Notes: generated from the sequence alone by a model not told the origin. A stretch of 64,000 bases of DNA from Apodemus sylvaticus (GCF_947179515.1 NC_067473.1:79214626-79278625), one strand, 5' to 3'. Numbered from the stretch's first letter, positions 12,151 through 24,901 are shown. Made by a program: numbers and translations.

Positions 12151-12627
12151 TTGGTATTTTCTTCTCTCGCAGAGTAAAATGGCAGTCTCTGATGCCAGCT
12201 CTTCCCTAGCTATGTCAGGCGCCATCAGCATTTAAATTGGGGGATCCTGTTATATCCTCTTACTCTCAGGTACCCACAAGCAGAAATTCATCTCTAAAAT
12301 AATCAAAAGCATTTTACCTGTATCTAGTCTCCCAAGAAAGCCATAGAATGAACATCGCCAGCAACAATTATGAAGCTAAATTGGCTTTATAAGAGAGGGA
12401 AAAAAATCAATTTTGCTGGTTTGCATTCAGTGACTAATTTCCATATAAATGAGCTGACTTCTGACTTCACCCAGTCTGAAGAATGTGTCTGTGCTCTGTG
12501 CTTTTTTGCTGTGTTTTTTTTTTTTTTAATCTGCGGTCCTGAGGCTGAACCTGGCTGAGAATATGTGAGGGTGTGTTGCTTAGGCAGTGCGGTTTCCTAA
12601 TTATAATCATCTTTTTTCTTTTGGCAG
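12151..12627. other. Intron upstream of the first Chn2 exon
   Basis: Unique-looking sequence with a T run at about 12519-12529 and the pyrimidine tract of the exon acceptor at 12611-12625. Nothing else is recognised. Confidence 0.6.
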
Positions 12628-12683
12628 TGTATCAGCTGCAGCAAGAGGCACCGCGTCCCAAGAGGATCATCTGTCCCCGGGAG
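12628..12683 (+). CDS. Chn2: Chn2 coding exon, N-terminal linker before SH2 (56 nt)
   Basis: The exon begins after a pyrimidine-rich acceptor ending in ttttggcag. It encodes YQLQQEAPRPKRIICPRE, preceded by two bases (TG) that complete a Leu codon from the missing upstream exon. The peptide matches the chimaerin segment just N-terminal of the SH2 domain, about residues 29-46 of the 468-residue beta2 protein (numbering from memory). IICPRE is the beta form; alpha2-chimaerin reads differently here (from memory). The exon ends at GAG followed by gtcggt, a weak donor with C at +3. I chose this end because only it joins in frame to the GTG GAA AAC start of the next exon; the nearby gtactc would add four bases and shift the frame. 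Entry phase 1, exit phase 0. In autoinhibited beta2-chimaerin the N-terminal region packs against the other domains (family knowledge). Confidence 0.93.
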
Positions 12684-13049
12684 GTCGGTACTCAGCTCTC
12701 TCCAGTACACCTTGTTAAGTGTGATGAATTGGCAGCTCAGTGCGATGATGCTGGAGGGACTTCAGGTTTCCTGGGGGGTGATTTCTATTAACGTTTGGCA
12801 CGGTGTCACCAAATTGAATATCTTCATAACTATATACTGAGACTACATGTTATCTCAATACCTGGTTTTACAAGCTGAGAACCAAATGTCTCACATTTTT
12901 AACAAATGCATAGACAAACAAAACTCTTTGTAAATGCCACAAAAAAACCGTGATATCCTCATTTTGTGTTACTGTGCTTCCAACTATTTTCAGGATTCTT
13001 TATCAGCATATGCTAATTAAATACAATTATGGGTTTGACTGTGACACTT

Positions 13050-13745
13050 TATACATGTTAGTAATATCTTCACTCCCATATCTTGTCCCCATCCCACTAA
13101 CCTCCTTCCTATTTACAACTAGCCCCACCCCGCCATGTGTGAGTGTGTCCCAGGAAGTTTCTTCAGGGTTGGTCATGGGAGCATGGGCATCTTACAAAAC
13201 ACTACAACACACTACCAAACAAGAAGGCTCTAGCTCTCCTAGCAACCATTAGCTACTGGTGAATCCTCAGAGGTGGGTAAGTGTTCCTGAGCACCTGTTC
13301 CCTCTGTGACAGAAGATTGACATGCTTGATCTCGGGTAGATCTTGAGGTCTTGTGCAGACAATCCCAGATGCCATGAGGTCAGGAGTCCTGCCCTCTCAT
13401 TGTTGTCCCTCTCTCTTCAGCCAGCAGTGTCACCTGAGCTTTGGAGGGACTGATAGAGGTGTCCTGTTTATGGCTTGGCATTCAACCAATCTCTTCCATT
13501 TAACAGTCTGACCAGTTAGGAGCCTCTGTAGTTAATGCTCCTCCCCCCATTTCAAAAAGAAGAAAAAACCTTCTTTAGCCAAAGATGGCAGCAGCAGTAA
13601 TCCTTGGGCACACACAGTTATTTAGAAGGCAATTTGGTGACCATGGCCCATTTAGCAAGGCAACAGCTAGGCCTTCCTGCTAGGACTCCCGACCTCTCCA
13701 TACGTGACATGTGACCAGGTGTGCACCGTCGTGCTTTGGCTCTTT
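13050..13745 (-). mobile_element. Rodent repeat, probably L1 3' UTR-type (Lx)
   Basis: The sequence from cttgtccccatcccactaac through gtttcttcagggttgg, aaacactacaacacactac, tcctagcaaccattagctac, ctgaccagttaggagcctct and ttagaaggcaatttggtga matches a common mouse interspersed repeat I remember as part of Lx L1 3' sequence in reverse orientation. The family assignment is from memory and uncertain; repeat status is likely. Confidence 0.5.
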
Positions 13746-14165
13746 ATAACATGCTCAGCTATGGAGTGTTTCCAGAAAACACACGATGCTGCTAAATTCC
13801 TGGGTATTTCCAGTATCCATAGTTAGCAAATCATCATATTTACTTGGCATTTTAAAAATAATAAAGCTGTATGCCCAAAGTAACTATGTTTTGACACTGG
13901 AAACAGCATTCAGAATGTATCTGCTAATAAAAAATCCCAACAAGCTCACAGAAGCATCCATTGCTCTTCCCCGACCCCGTAATGAGTCGGTTTGCTCATC
14001 ACCTGGGGTACCAGCGAGCTTTGAAGGGCAAGATCAAAGTGCTGCTTCCTATTTTCATCCTGACCAGTTTGCAAGTAGCCCACCTAATACCCTTCAAACC
14101 AAAGGCCCATGGGTCCGAGCTTCTTTTGGTCTTGAGTTCAGTGCAGAGCAGCATCGAGTCCAGGA

Positions 14166-14182
14166 CCCCCCCCCCCCCCCCC
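14166..14182. repeat. Poly-C run
   Basis: 17 uninterrupted C, a likely length-variable site and possible sequencing trouble spot. Confidence 0.97.
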
Positions 14183-14704
14183 GTGCTAGCCCTCATGAGA
14201 CTCATCGGGAATGTCAGTGATCTGGGTAGGTTTGAACCTGTTTCAAAGGCTTAAGTACATGCATCCTCCTAACCACAGCTACCTTATCTCTCTCTCTCAC
14301 ACACAGTTACCTTCTCACAGCACGTTAACCTCTTTTCCACTTACAATTTTACTTCTGTGGAAAGGGACTGAAATTCATCAGATAATCTTGATTTTAATAG
14401 AGAGTATAGACTTTCTCATCTCAGGAGTGTCGCTAGAGAGGGGGAAAGATCTGATTATGAAAACAGCCCAAGATGAGTTCTGTTTTCCTCAGCAGTCCGA
14501 TGGTCCCCCAGCTCCTCTGTGTGTCATCCTTTGGATAGTTGGTAAAATGGACCCAAGAGAAAAGTTAATTTGCTTTAAGTGAAATAAGAATTATGAAATG
14601 GGCTACTGAAATTCACCCCCTGCTTCTTTGCATATAGGGTTTCTTCAGCAAGGGTTTATAAGTAGGGGCACAGCTTTGAGATGAGAGGAAGAATATAATT
14701 AGAA

Positions 14705-14990
14705 CAGCCATGAACGATGGCTGAGTTGGTAGTGTCTGCCTTGTAAGTGTGCATACCCGAGTTCAGACCTCAGGACACACCTAAAAGAAGCTAGGCGTGG
14801 AGATTGGTGCTTATATTCCTGGCATTGGAGAGACAGAAATAGGTAAATAAGTGCTTCCTAACCAGCCAGCCAGCCAGTCTATTTGGCAAGTTCCAGGCCA
14901 TTGAGAGACCCTGTCTCAGAAAAAAGGTAAATGGATCTTGAATAACAGCACTGAAGTTGTACTCTGGACCATACATACATGTCTCCATAT
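14705..14990 (+). mobile_element. B3/B2-type SINE
   Basis: The tRNA-like head (gatggctgagttggtag ... gagttcagacctcagg) is followed by aagctaggcgtggagattgg, gagagaccctgtctcagaaa, aaggtaaatggatcttga and a CATA/CACA-rich tail, the B3 layout. Confidence 0.8.
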
Positions 14991-15120
14991 GTGCAAACAT
15001 GCATGTACCCATATACGTGCAATACATATACACATACACATTCACATATACACATACACATATACATATACATATACATGCATGTACCCATATACATACA
15101 TGCATGTGCTCATATACATG
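14991..15120. repeat. CATA/TACACA-rich simple repeat (SINE tail)
   Basis: About 130 bp of tacata, cacata and catgcatg units directly after the B3 element, an expanded SINE tail. Confidence 0.9.
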
Positions 15121-15398
15121 ATCAAATCAAAATAAAATTTGGAACACAACTAAGAATTTAAATATAAGTAAGAACTGCCCTGGAGGTAATAACAGAGGCT
15201 CACTACCAAAGATGGACATCAGCACCATTGCTGGAAACCACAGGGGACAGTAAGTGTCACTGGTCACTTTCAGCAGATGTGTATGGAGCACTTATAGTCC
15301 AGGTGCATGAACTATGGCAAAGAACTTGGCTTTTGGCATTTTGAATACTTAATAAAGGAAAAAAATGATAACATAAATATGTGAGTGTTCAAGGCTAT

Positions 15399-15402
<4 letters not shown>

Positions 15403-15451
<49 letters not shown>
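15403..15451. repeat. (GA)n microsatellite
   Basis: About 49 bp of pure GA. Confidence 0.98.
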
Positions 15452-15454
<3 letters not shown>

Positions 15455-15718
15455 AATGAAAAGAATGAATGTGTCTCAAAAATCCTGACAACCATGACAA
15501 CTTACCTTTGAGTAAAGATAGTAGGCAGATGTCATGTCACGGAAACTATTCCTGTATTTCCAGTGATGCTCTTCAGCCGTCCAGGGTGCTGAGGACCTGC
15601 CGTACAGTCCTCACCATCAGCTGCGTCCAAGCATGCAGTGCATGCATGCTTTTAAACCCTCCCTGTGTTTTTAAACCATCTTCTTCGCATCTCTACCCTA
15701 ATTTGGCTCAAATACATG

Positions 15719-15749
15719 ATTGCTAGCTGATGTTTGATCAGCTAGCAAT
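15719..15749. repeat. Perfect 13-bp inverted repeat (hairpin)
   Basis: The arms attgctagctgat and atcagctagcaat are exact reverse complements and are separated by gtttg. The arms do not extend further and there is no T run after the second arm. Confidence 0.95.
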
Positions 15750-16381
15750 CCTCAGAAGTTCCATATTCCATGTCAGCTATGAAACCTGGTATAGAGTGAC
15801 TGTCCGGTTAGCTCCAGGTCTTCAGCAGGCTGCCTGTGGCCAGCCAGTAAGGCAGGCATCAGGTGATCAAGGGTCAACTTTGCTGGGGAGGACAGGTGGA
15901 GTTCTTAAAGGTAACAGTAGGCCCAGCTTTGGTTCACTTTTGTCTTCCAATGTTATGGTAAATGTGACTATTTCCGGTCCAAATTGCTGGGCCTTCCAGT
16001 ACCTAGGCTTCTGGGAGTGGAGGCCACTCTTCCTTTTAGATGCTCCTGCTAAAGACATTGTTTAGGAAACCTACTTAATGAAGACAGAACGTCTTCTCAG
16101 TGGAGTGTATGGCCAGAGAGCAGGCTTTTGTGACACGTTTACTAGCTCATGAGGTTTTTGTTTGTTTGTTTGTTTGAACAATGAATATTGACTTCTGGTG
16201 TACATTTCTTTTCCTGGTTCAACTCTATACACAGCTCTGCTCTCTTCGCCTTCATCCTTAGCCCCTCCCCCTAGTCCCTCCCTGGATGGCTCTACATCCT
16301 TATAGTCTATTCTCTCTGTAATTGTTTACCCCTTCTCAGGCCATGCATCTCTCCGAATGGGAGCTTCAGGCTCACTAGATC

Positions 16382-16382
<1 letters not shown>

Positions 16383-16420
<38 letters not shown>
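16383..16420. repeat. (AC)n microsatellite
   Basis: About 38 bp of pure AC. Confidence 0.98.
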
Positions 16421-16422
<2 letters not shown>

Positions 16423-17244
16423 ATCCAAAATGAAGTCCGAAGTGTCAGAGGTAGGAGACACTGTGACTCCAGGATGAGTCTCGGGTCAACCTGACTTGAT
16501 AACTAATTGCAAGTCACAGTACCACTTGCTTGATGAGTTTCACTGAGTGGTTAGGTGAGAGGCGGTGCAGGCTGACTCTACAGGCAAGATCTAGAGAGCT
16601 AGCCAAGTCAGGAATGGGGGAGTGCAGCTGCAGTCATGTGGAGTTCTGACTTCATGCTCGGCCTATCTCTAGCCATCTGCGTTAGAGCTGAGCCCTCACA
16701 CAGTCTTCTGGAATGACAAAGGCCAAAGCCAAGGGTGGAGATCCTCTTGGCAGGGTTGCTACAAATGTGACAAGCTTCAGTGCCTGCCGCATAACAGGTA
16801 CTCAGTTATGCAAGAGCCGGTTCTCCTATGGAGAGCAGGATGGGAGACAGTCACTGGGACAGTCAGGGTCATGACAGCAGTCCCTGACTGGGTGAGAAAA
16901 ACAGCAGTGACAATGAGCAAAGCAAGATGCCCAGGTCAGCACTCAAACAAGCCACTGGGCTGAAGACTGTGAGGATGAGATGCCCAGGTCTGCAGTCAAA
17001 CTACCAGGAGCCAGAGGATGAGAAACAGAAGTTACCAGCAACTAAACAATGGTGCCGACTATGCCAGGAAGAGTCAGCCATGGAAATAATAGTCTGTAGC
17101 TTTCTCAAGATTCAGCATTGTAAATTAACACTTAGCGAGCCCCCACAGCACCTGGCGTTTTACGGGCATGTCCAGATCGCTCCTTCCTACGAGATTCAAA
17201 ACATCTTCCAGAAAACAAAAGCCTCACTTGCCCTTTCCATGAAT

Positions 17245-17325
17245 TATCAGTCTGCCACTCACAGACATTTATTAATCACCAAATGTATGCTTAGGGGGTC
17301 TGCCAGGAACTGTGCAGAAAATTTT
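17245..17325 (+). repeat. Ancient mammalian-wide repeat remnant
   Basis: The pieces cagacatttattaatcacc, aaatgtatgct and ctgccaggaactgtgcag follow the 'catttattgagcacctactatgtgccaggcactgtgc' pattern of old interspersed repeats. The surrounding 134-codon frame is not a recognisable protein. Confidence 0.4.
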
Positions 17326-19611
17326 CTCTAAAACCCGTCTCTTTAACCGAGGACCTCTCCTCTGGGCTCTCAGCACCTCTACCCACCTGTCTGCTTGGCT
17401 TGTGCAGATGGCACCTAGGCTGGTGAAAGGCCTGCTTCACTCTGTGCACATAGGTCCAGAAGTTCTAGCTTGTCGCTCCTACCTCCACTCTTTTCTCTTC
17501 CATTCTTAGAAGCTGCCACCCTTCTTCCAGATAACTTTTCAAGGGGTCCCTCACCTTTGCCTGTCTGAGTTTCAGATCCAGTGCCACTGATTTTAGGCCC
17601 TCCCTGAACCCGCTGAGCATAATACCCCACCCCAGCTGTCAGAGAACCTGTCTTGTCACCCTGTTTGTTCTGTCTCTAGTACAGTGACGCCTTCTTGTCC
17701 ACAAAGGATATACTTCCAGACATCCCAAAAGAGTGATACACGCTGACCCTGACGTATAGTCTGCTTACCTATGATAAGTTTAGCTTATAAGTTAGGGACA
17801 GTAAAGAAATAAAAACTCATACTAAAAAAAAAGAGCAATTTCAACAATATACTGTAACATAAGTTATCTTAAACTTCTGAATTGTTTACTTCTGGAATTT
17901 TCCATTTAATATTTTCAGACCTAACATTGACTAAAGCCCATAAATAAATAAAAAAAAAAGCACAGATAAGAGGGGACTGACCTGTTTAAAGTGCCTCCTA
18001 ATATGCTTTCTTATTAATTGTCACTTATGGGTCCAGAAGAACAGATACCCCAGAGACTCCATCATTTAAGCCCATTCCTGGCACTGAGGGCAGCCAAGCA
18101 ACAGCGGGTAATCAGCACACATGGGGCAAAGTCATGCGAAGGCCAGAGATGGGTGATGTAAGGAGTTCAGCATTGTCAGAGGCTCGCTAAGAACATATCG
18201 GGTTTACACAGTGCTGTTATCAGGGCGGTGAGTTGGACTTTTGGCAATTAAGGTGCTTACTTAAACCCAACTGATAGTGTATCCTGGAATGCTCCAAGTG
18301 TCTTTCTGGCCCTTTTCAAAAAGCCAAAATGTCAAGATTTTTTGCATGACTAATATGAAGTCAAATTCCACTGGCATCCCCTAAAGGACAGACCGCTTTT
18401 GTGACGTAAATGTCTCCGTCTCCTTTGTTCACTTGAGGCTTCCTGGAGAATAGCGGATTATAAAAGGCAGTTCCAAAAGGGAAATAAAATGACAGGCTAT
18501 CATCTGGAACCATTCTCCATCCTATACAGCCTCATTTCCTGCTCCCTCGCCATATAACAATCTATTTGGAAGCCTGTCCTTTCCAGGCATAAGTCACCAA
18601 GCTGCCGCTCCCTGTGTGTTTGGATGTCAGAGGTGGGATGGGCACAGGTGCCTCTTCAATTGCTGTCACAACCCTCTGCCCTGTCTCACCTGCCAGGGAA
18701 TCAGATGCTTTTTAAACATCACTTCATGTCCCTTCCCTCTTGGGGGCGTTTCCTCTGGGTTCTGGTGTTTCTGCCTAGCCTGTTTCGTTATTTCTGCTTT
18801 TATTTGTAAAGCTGTCCTTTGAAGCCTACAGAGGCATTTGTTCTTCATCAGGCATTTTAAGGCTTTAGCGGTTGCTCCTCAACTTCTCAGCCATGGGCTG
18901 CAGGCCTTGATCTTGTCTCAGGCTTGCCTGGGACGTGTAAACATGTCATTACGGTTGTGCACATCTTTCGCCATGAATTCAATCCATTTAACATCACAGA
19001 TTTCTGTAACTCGAGGTGGCTTTCTGTTATCCCATCATTCTCCCGCTTTCTATATTAATCCTTGAAAAAAATGTTTTAAAACAAAGTGCCTTCTGGGAGG
19101 GTGCACCACTCTGCAGATGCAACATACTCAGAGCTGGGGCAGCGCTAAAATCGTGTGATTGATTCTACAAGCCAGAAACAAAAATCAATCCCAATGCTCT
19201 TTAATTGGCTTCATGTATAGTGATCAGAAGGCAATTGCTTCCCTGGGAGAAGCATTTCCATGCCTTTCATCTTGGGCTTTCTGCTCTAGTCTCTTTCTTC
19301 CCTCCTAGTATTGACACAAGCAAGAATAAAGGGCTTTTCCCGTCCGGTTTTCTCCCTGCCTTTCATCTCACTCACCAACACAGCCGGCCTGCTTTCTTCA
19401 CATTACCTTCTCCTTACTTAGACTTCCTCTGGTCTTAGACTGACTATAGTATGGCAGAAGAACTGACACAGGAGCTTTTCTTCTACTTCAAGGTAGAAAT
19501 TGTAATGTGTATTTCCTTCCTTTTTTCTTTCCTTTGCTTTTGTGACACTGTTCCTGCATCCTCATCATGCAGCTGAGGATAAGTTGAATACCCAGTGTTT
19601 GTTCTTCATCC

Positions 19612-19717
19612 TCCTCCTGATGCGGGATTACATTCGTGTGCCACCATGCTCAGTGTGTGCACTGTTGGGCATTAAACTGAGGGTGCCATGCATGCTAGGC
19701 AGGAAGTCTACTGACTG
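19612..19717 (-). mobile_element. B4-type (ID-B1) SINE fragment
   Basis: gggattacattcgtgtgcc, accatgctcagtgtgtg, ttaaactgagggtgccatgc and atgctaggcaggaagtctac read as a reverse B4: the B1-like part first and then the ID-like promoter region. Confidence 0.65.
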
Positions 19718-19840
19718 ACCAGGCATGGCTATACATACCTTTAAATCCTAGTACTTGGAGGGGTAGAGGCAGGCAAATCTCTGTGAGTTCTAGGCCAGGG
19801 AATTTCATACTGAGACCCTCCCTACCTCAGAGATAGAGGG
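19718..19840 (+). mobile_element. B1 SINE
   Basis: accaggcatggctatacata, ctttaaatcctagtacttgg, agaggcaggcaaatctctg and tgagttctaggccaggg match the 7SL-derived B1 consensus with substitutions. It abuts the B4 fragment. Confidence 0.8.
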
Positions 19841-19843
19841 TGC

Positions 19844-19888
19844 TAGGGAGGGAGAGGGAGAGAAAGAGAGAGAGGAAGAGAGAGAGAA
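19844..19888. repeat. GA-rich low complexity
   Basis: Purine run of gagagg/agag units, probably the expanded tail of the preceding B1. Confidence 0.9.
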
Positions 19889-20648
19889 TAAGATACTCTG
19901 ATCTCTTCAAATGCATATCCCTCCTCTCTAAACAAGAATTTACTATCTGTGGAATACTTTGAACTTCTAAGGTAATACAAACCCACAGATGCATCTCGAG
20001 ATACACAGTCATTCTGAGGTGAACCCACAAAGGGTGGGCCTGAGTTCTGGAAACCCAACAGCTGTATAGCTCAGAACCAAGGGACACAGAGGAAGAAACA
20101 GGATGGCAAGGAAGCACCAGAGAGCAGAACAGCAGTTCATCCACACTTGGATTGAGGTGAAAGTGGGCTGAGGAAAATGAAGTGTCATTCACAGGGCAAT
20201 TGATAATAGGCCAAGTTTCTAGAAGATTCTTTAACCTTACGTGTGGTTTCTGGTTTTTAATATCTAACTGGGATGTGCGTATCCCACTATTACACAATCA
20301 CACTATGTTGTGCATTTCACTATTCCAGAGAAAGGAAGAATAACTGATACCATCATATACCACATTGTGTATCCTGCCACCCTTCCCTAGCCGGAAACAG
20401 CATGATCTATTTCTACGCGCTGACTATGAGGCAAGGCAGGAGTGATACACTAAGACACCATGTGAAGTCTCTGCTCTTTGGAAGCCAACTTCAGGCTACT
20501 TCTATGGCTTGAATTCCCTGCCCCCAAGTACTGAGAAGTGGGGCCTTTGAGCAGAAACAGATTAATGCCTTTAGGGAGGTAGTAGGTTAGTTACCACATA
20601 TGTGGATAAAATATGCAAACAGAAGTCAACATACACTCCCAACATATG

Positions 20649-20748
20649 GGGGTGGGGGGAGGCAGAGAGGGATGGAGGAAGGGGGGAAGGGAGGGAAGGG
20701 AGGGAAGGAGAGAGTTGGGGGTAGACAGAGAGTCAGAGACAGAGACAG
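20649..20748. repeat. G/A-rich (GGGA)n low complexity
   Basis: About 100 bp of almost pure purine on the + strand with gggaagg units, ending in agagacagagac. Confidence 0.9.
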
Positions 20749-21286
20749 AGCAGCTTTTACCTTAGATCATGCTATGGCTCGGAGTTTGGATCGGGCTCTT
20801 GGGAAGTCCCAAGAGCAGTGAGAACACAGAACAGCTGGGGTTTAAGGACATGGTTCCAGATTTTTGCTCCCCTGGTTAAACTGTAACAGAGAAATAATGC
20901 TGACTAAGACAAATTGCACTTGGCCTCGATGATCCAGGTCTCCTAGTGGAATGTGTCCTAGCTAACCAAATGTCTTAATGTTTGAAAACCATTTTCAAAT
21001 CCTAATTCACTGCTACCTCAGAAAAATAGCGATGATGCTATTTTAGTCAGAACCAACTGTAATGTCACCTAACTCTTTAGGGTCACCTAAATCCAGTTTA
21101 TGGTCAGTCTTCTAGTGCTGTGGAAAGGTACTTCCTGTGCCCTGAGCCTTGGCCAAACAGCTGCTTCACCCTGCTTCCTGCAGCACTCCCATGTGGTCAG
21201 ATAGCACAGGGGAGTGCTGAGACCATAGGTGAGGTGAGACCACAGTCCTACCTAGACAGTTCATGTGCAGCACAGGGCTTCTAACA

Positions 21287-21440
21287 CAGTGTCTCTCAAA
21301 GTGTGATTCCAGGGCCAGGGAGGGTATCACTTGGGGACCTAACAGAAATGCATGCTGTCTGTCACAGCCTGGACCTCACAAATAAGAAGCTGAAGATGGA
21401 GGCCGGCCACCTGTCCCAAGTGTGAGGACCGGTGCTCTCA
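21287..21440 (+). mobile_element. MER5-type hAT-Charlie remnant
   Basis: cagtgtctctcaaagtgtg, cagggccagggagggtatca, cttggggacctaacagaaat and gcatgctgtctgtcacagcc follow the MER5 layout (cagtggttctcaaagtgtgg, ccagcagcatcagcatcacc, gggaacttgttagaaatgca). Its end near 21440 is approximate. Confidence 0.6.
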
Positions 21441-24296
21441 GGACTGTTCTTGTTTTGTTCGCTTTATCCTGCCTGCTTCCTGTACCCTACGGACACAGGC
21501 ATCAAGGCCACTTTGCCTCCTGACACTGATGAACTTTCTCTGTGCTGTATTTCTCGTGGATTTGAAAGTAAACATCCAGGCATCCTATGGCGCTCTTAGT
21601 TTTGGCCGTGTCCTTCCTCCTAGATGTTATTTCCATCCTTCAAATGTCCCTTGTCTTTCCTCTTTGCTAGGTTCTTTCCCATACTCTCTTGTGTCACAGT
21701 GATCAAACAGGAATCCTTGTGCAAATGTGGTCTGTGGACAGTGCCTGATTCAGCCCAGTCTCCTGCCTCCACCTGTTCTGGCATTATACTTGCTGACGCT
21801 GTTTTGTATTACAAGTTAGCAGAATTATTCAGGTTCATGTCTACCGATTCGTACTTGTGTTTATTCATATTTCAAGCATTCTGCTATGAACCCCACCTCT
21901 TTTGGGAGGGTTCACATATTTTCTTTATCAGTGACTATGCATAAAACATTCTTGCTGGATTTCTTTCTGCTTTGAGAAACCCTCTGCCTTAGTAAAAATA
22001 CTAAATTTATTATGACTGTGCCAGGAAAACTGTAAGTAACATTTTCACCCCCAAGGTCTGAGCTCCTTCACTTAGTACTTGACGATCGCCTCCTAATCTG
22101 AGATTTACACGGCTGTTTGGCTAATAAAAGCCAGTCTGTAACTTATGCCCCCAGACCTGTATGTACCCTCCCTCACCTTGGTTCCTGCTTCTCAGTTGTC
22201 TCCAGGATAATGTTGAGGGAGCCACTGGTAAGCAGTAATCTCTGGCTATGCCTTCTCACACCCACAGCCTTGCTTGTCATCAGCTCTGAATACACCATAT
22301 CTCTAGGTCTTGTTGGACAGAACAGCAAGTTTCAGTTAGTGATGGTATCTCTTCCTTCCTTCTCATTCACACGACCACTGTCATCTCCCTATCTCCTGTG
22401 GAAGGAAATTAAATAACCTAGGAAAAGCCTGACAAAGGCATATTGGTTTGCATCCAGGACCTTGTGTCCTGTTAGGTAATTACACATTGATTATGTGATG
22501 GATTGTTCCCAAGTCTCCATGGCTATTTCTACCAAGTATTTAACTACACTCCCTGAATGTCTGTTTGCTCAATTGAGGCCCTCGAAGTTTCGTGGCTTCT
22601 CACGAGCAGGATGAATGCTGTATCTCCAATACTTCCCTGTCTGAGGATACATGCAAGGCTTGTTCGTGTTTCTGAATCTCTGAGGTTTACATATATAATC
22701 CAGCCACTTTCTGCCTTATTTAATAGAGCTTTAAGTTGACTCAGGATATCTTGCTTAAAAATGAAAGATGTCTTCCACTCAATGCAGCCAATGGAGAGGC
22801 CTGCACACACATAAAACTTGGCCCACCATAACATTAAGGCTTGGGAAGGATGGAAGGTTTTATGTCTTGTGCTTAGTGTAAGATGTTTGTTGATGAGACA
22901 CCCAACCTTGTTAGCCTAGCTGAGGGATTGGCACATAATAGCCCACTGAGTAGTTCTGTAATAAGTTTTATCAGAATCTAGAAGTAGCCATTCATTTCTG
23001 AATGAACTGAATCCTTGAGACAGAGACCATATGGTCCTCAAAGCCTAAACTCTTTCCAGTCCAGCCCTCTCAGGAGGACTTTGCTGGTCACTAGCTGTAT
23101 GCCAACAGTGACTTTGAAGTGAGTTGATACATATCAAGGCCTGGCAGTCTCACACGGAAAGCACTGCTGTTTGTCCTTGCCCTCTCCCAGACACTATGAA
23201 GGTAGAAGGGAACTGGGCCCGGGGCTGAGGAAGGAAGCCACTCCCAGTCATTTGAAAGAACTGCCTTTTATTCGTAGCACATGCACATTGTCAAGAAAGG
23301 CCAAGCAGCAAGAAGCTGGCATTCAGTGGCCATCTCCCTCACCTGTAGATGGCAGTCTACTAGTAAAAATGACCAGTACTGCTCAGGGGTGAGTGGACTG
23401 GGTGGAGTTGACATTTGTAACACTTCCTGGACGTTTAAACTACACTGGTTTTAATTTCAGGAAGAAAGCTGGTGTCACCTCCTATCAAAAGTCTAACAGC
23501 CACTGACGCTGACTATTGGGTAGTATGTAAATGTTTGGAGAGAAGTGGGCTAAGCCCTCCACTTTGGAAAACATAGTTTTAAAAGTCGGATGGGCGGGCA
23601 ATAGAGGATGAACAGACTGATAGGCTGTGAAATGCTATGGAATGTCCGTGGGGTGTGGGCACTCCTGCTGTGAATACCTTCCAGCCTTTCATGTAGTCAA
23701 CCAGATCTGTGGAGATTTCCACACAAAAGCATCCGGAAAGCCAAGATTATTTGTGCAAGCAGAGGAGACTGAGAAGCTAAGCTGTCCTCTGGGGTATTGA
23801 GCCCGGGCAGGCGGGAGACAGGCTCTGTGTCTGGTGGCAGTGGAAACCCGTGCTCAGGAATGGAGACTGTGAAGTTCAGAACGAGCAGACGGACAAGCAT
23901 TCATCAAGAGCTCTCACTGTCGATTTATCACTCTGATGGTGGAGTTCTTCGGGGAGTTCCTACTCTGGAAGCAGAGTACTGGGCACTTTTTAAAAATAAC
24001 ATACAAGTTTCTAGATTTTTATAGAAATCATTGTGATACAGAGAAATGAGAGTCCTGAAGCAGGGCTGGCCTTCAGTATTCGCTCTCCTGAGCTGTGAGA
24101 GCCAACCGGTAACCACTCTGAGCTGCAGCTTCCTGTGATATAAGAAAGATGCAAAGGCATATAGCCCACCGGTCTGGTGGGAGAACATATGTAAAAGCAC
24201 GCTGCAGGCGTGAAGAAGTCACGGGACCATGATGCTCTGACACCGTATTATCCCCAAGGGGAAGACTTGATCTTCACAGGACACATACACAGAAAG

Positions 24297-24425
24297 AGAA
24301 GGGGAGGGAAGGAGGGAGAGAGGGAAGGAGGTACGGAGGGACAGAGACAAGACAGAAGCACAGAGAGACAGATAGAGACAGAGACAGAAACAACCACAGA
24401 AAAGGACAGATATGGACAGAGAAAG
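24297..24425. repeat. GA-rich / (CAGA)n low complexity
   Basis: Purine-rich ggaggga units grade into acagagaca units over about 130 bp. Confidence 0.9.
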
Positions 24426-24901
24426 AACTGTTTTGTTTTTTTTAAATATAAGTCACAAATGTGCATATAGAACGTAATAGGAACACATTGAGTTTATCTT
24501 CAGAATTAAAATGTCACTGGGTAGGAGTTGCAGGGACTTCTCTAAATGTCCTCCACCATAGACTGCAAAAGAAACTAACACTAGACAAAAGCTTTCTCTC
24601 ACGTTGGGAATGGATTAAGCTTTGAAGGAAGAGAAGAGAGGATTTAAGCAAACATGTTTGCTGACATGCCCTCTAAGTGCCCCCAAGGTTAGCAGCAGCA
24701 TGGTCTCCCTTCCCGTTCATTGATTCTATTGGGCAGCTCGAGTTCCTTGGACTTAGGAGGAATATGAAGAATTTGAAGACAGTCAGAGGAGAATGAGGAA
24801 GATGAGCTAAGGACTGGAGGTGGAGCCTCTTTGAAAAAGGTTAAGAGAACAAGGGTTCTTTAGTTTGAGAAAGAAGATGTAATCAAGGGGCTGAGACAGC
24901 T

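Noticed and set aside
11803..12235. Several 100-142-codon frames on both strands
   Set aside because: All are translations of the TG/GA/GACAGA microsatellite (Cys-Val, Arg-Glu, Ser-Leu runs).
12684..12688. Alternative donor gtactc after GAGGTCG
   Set aside because: Using it would add four bases and shift the frame into the next exon; the upstream gtcggt restores the known residues PREVENRP.
16158..16380. Possible L1 or LTR fragment after the TTTG run
   Set aside because: The C/T-rich phrases only loosely resemble L1 3' UTR and no confident family pattern was found.
16927..17331. 134-codon frame with repeated 'MRCPG' like sequence
   Set aside because: The opening repeats come from a short near-duplicate of 'agatgcccaggtc' and the end from an ancient interspersed repeat; no family resemblance.
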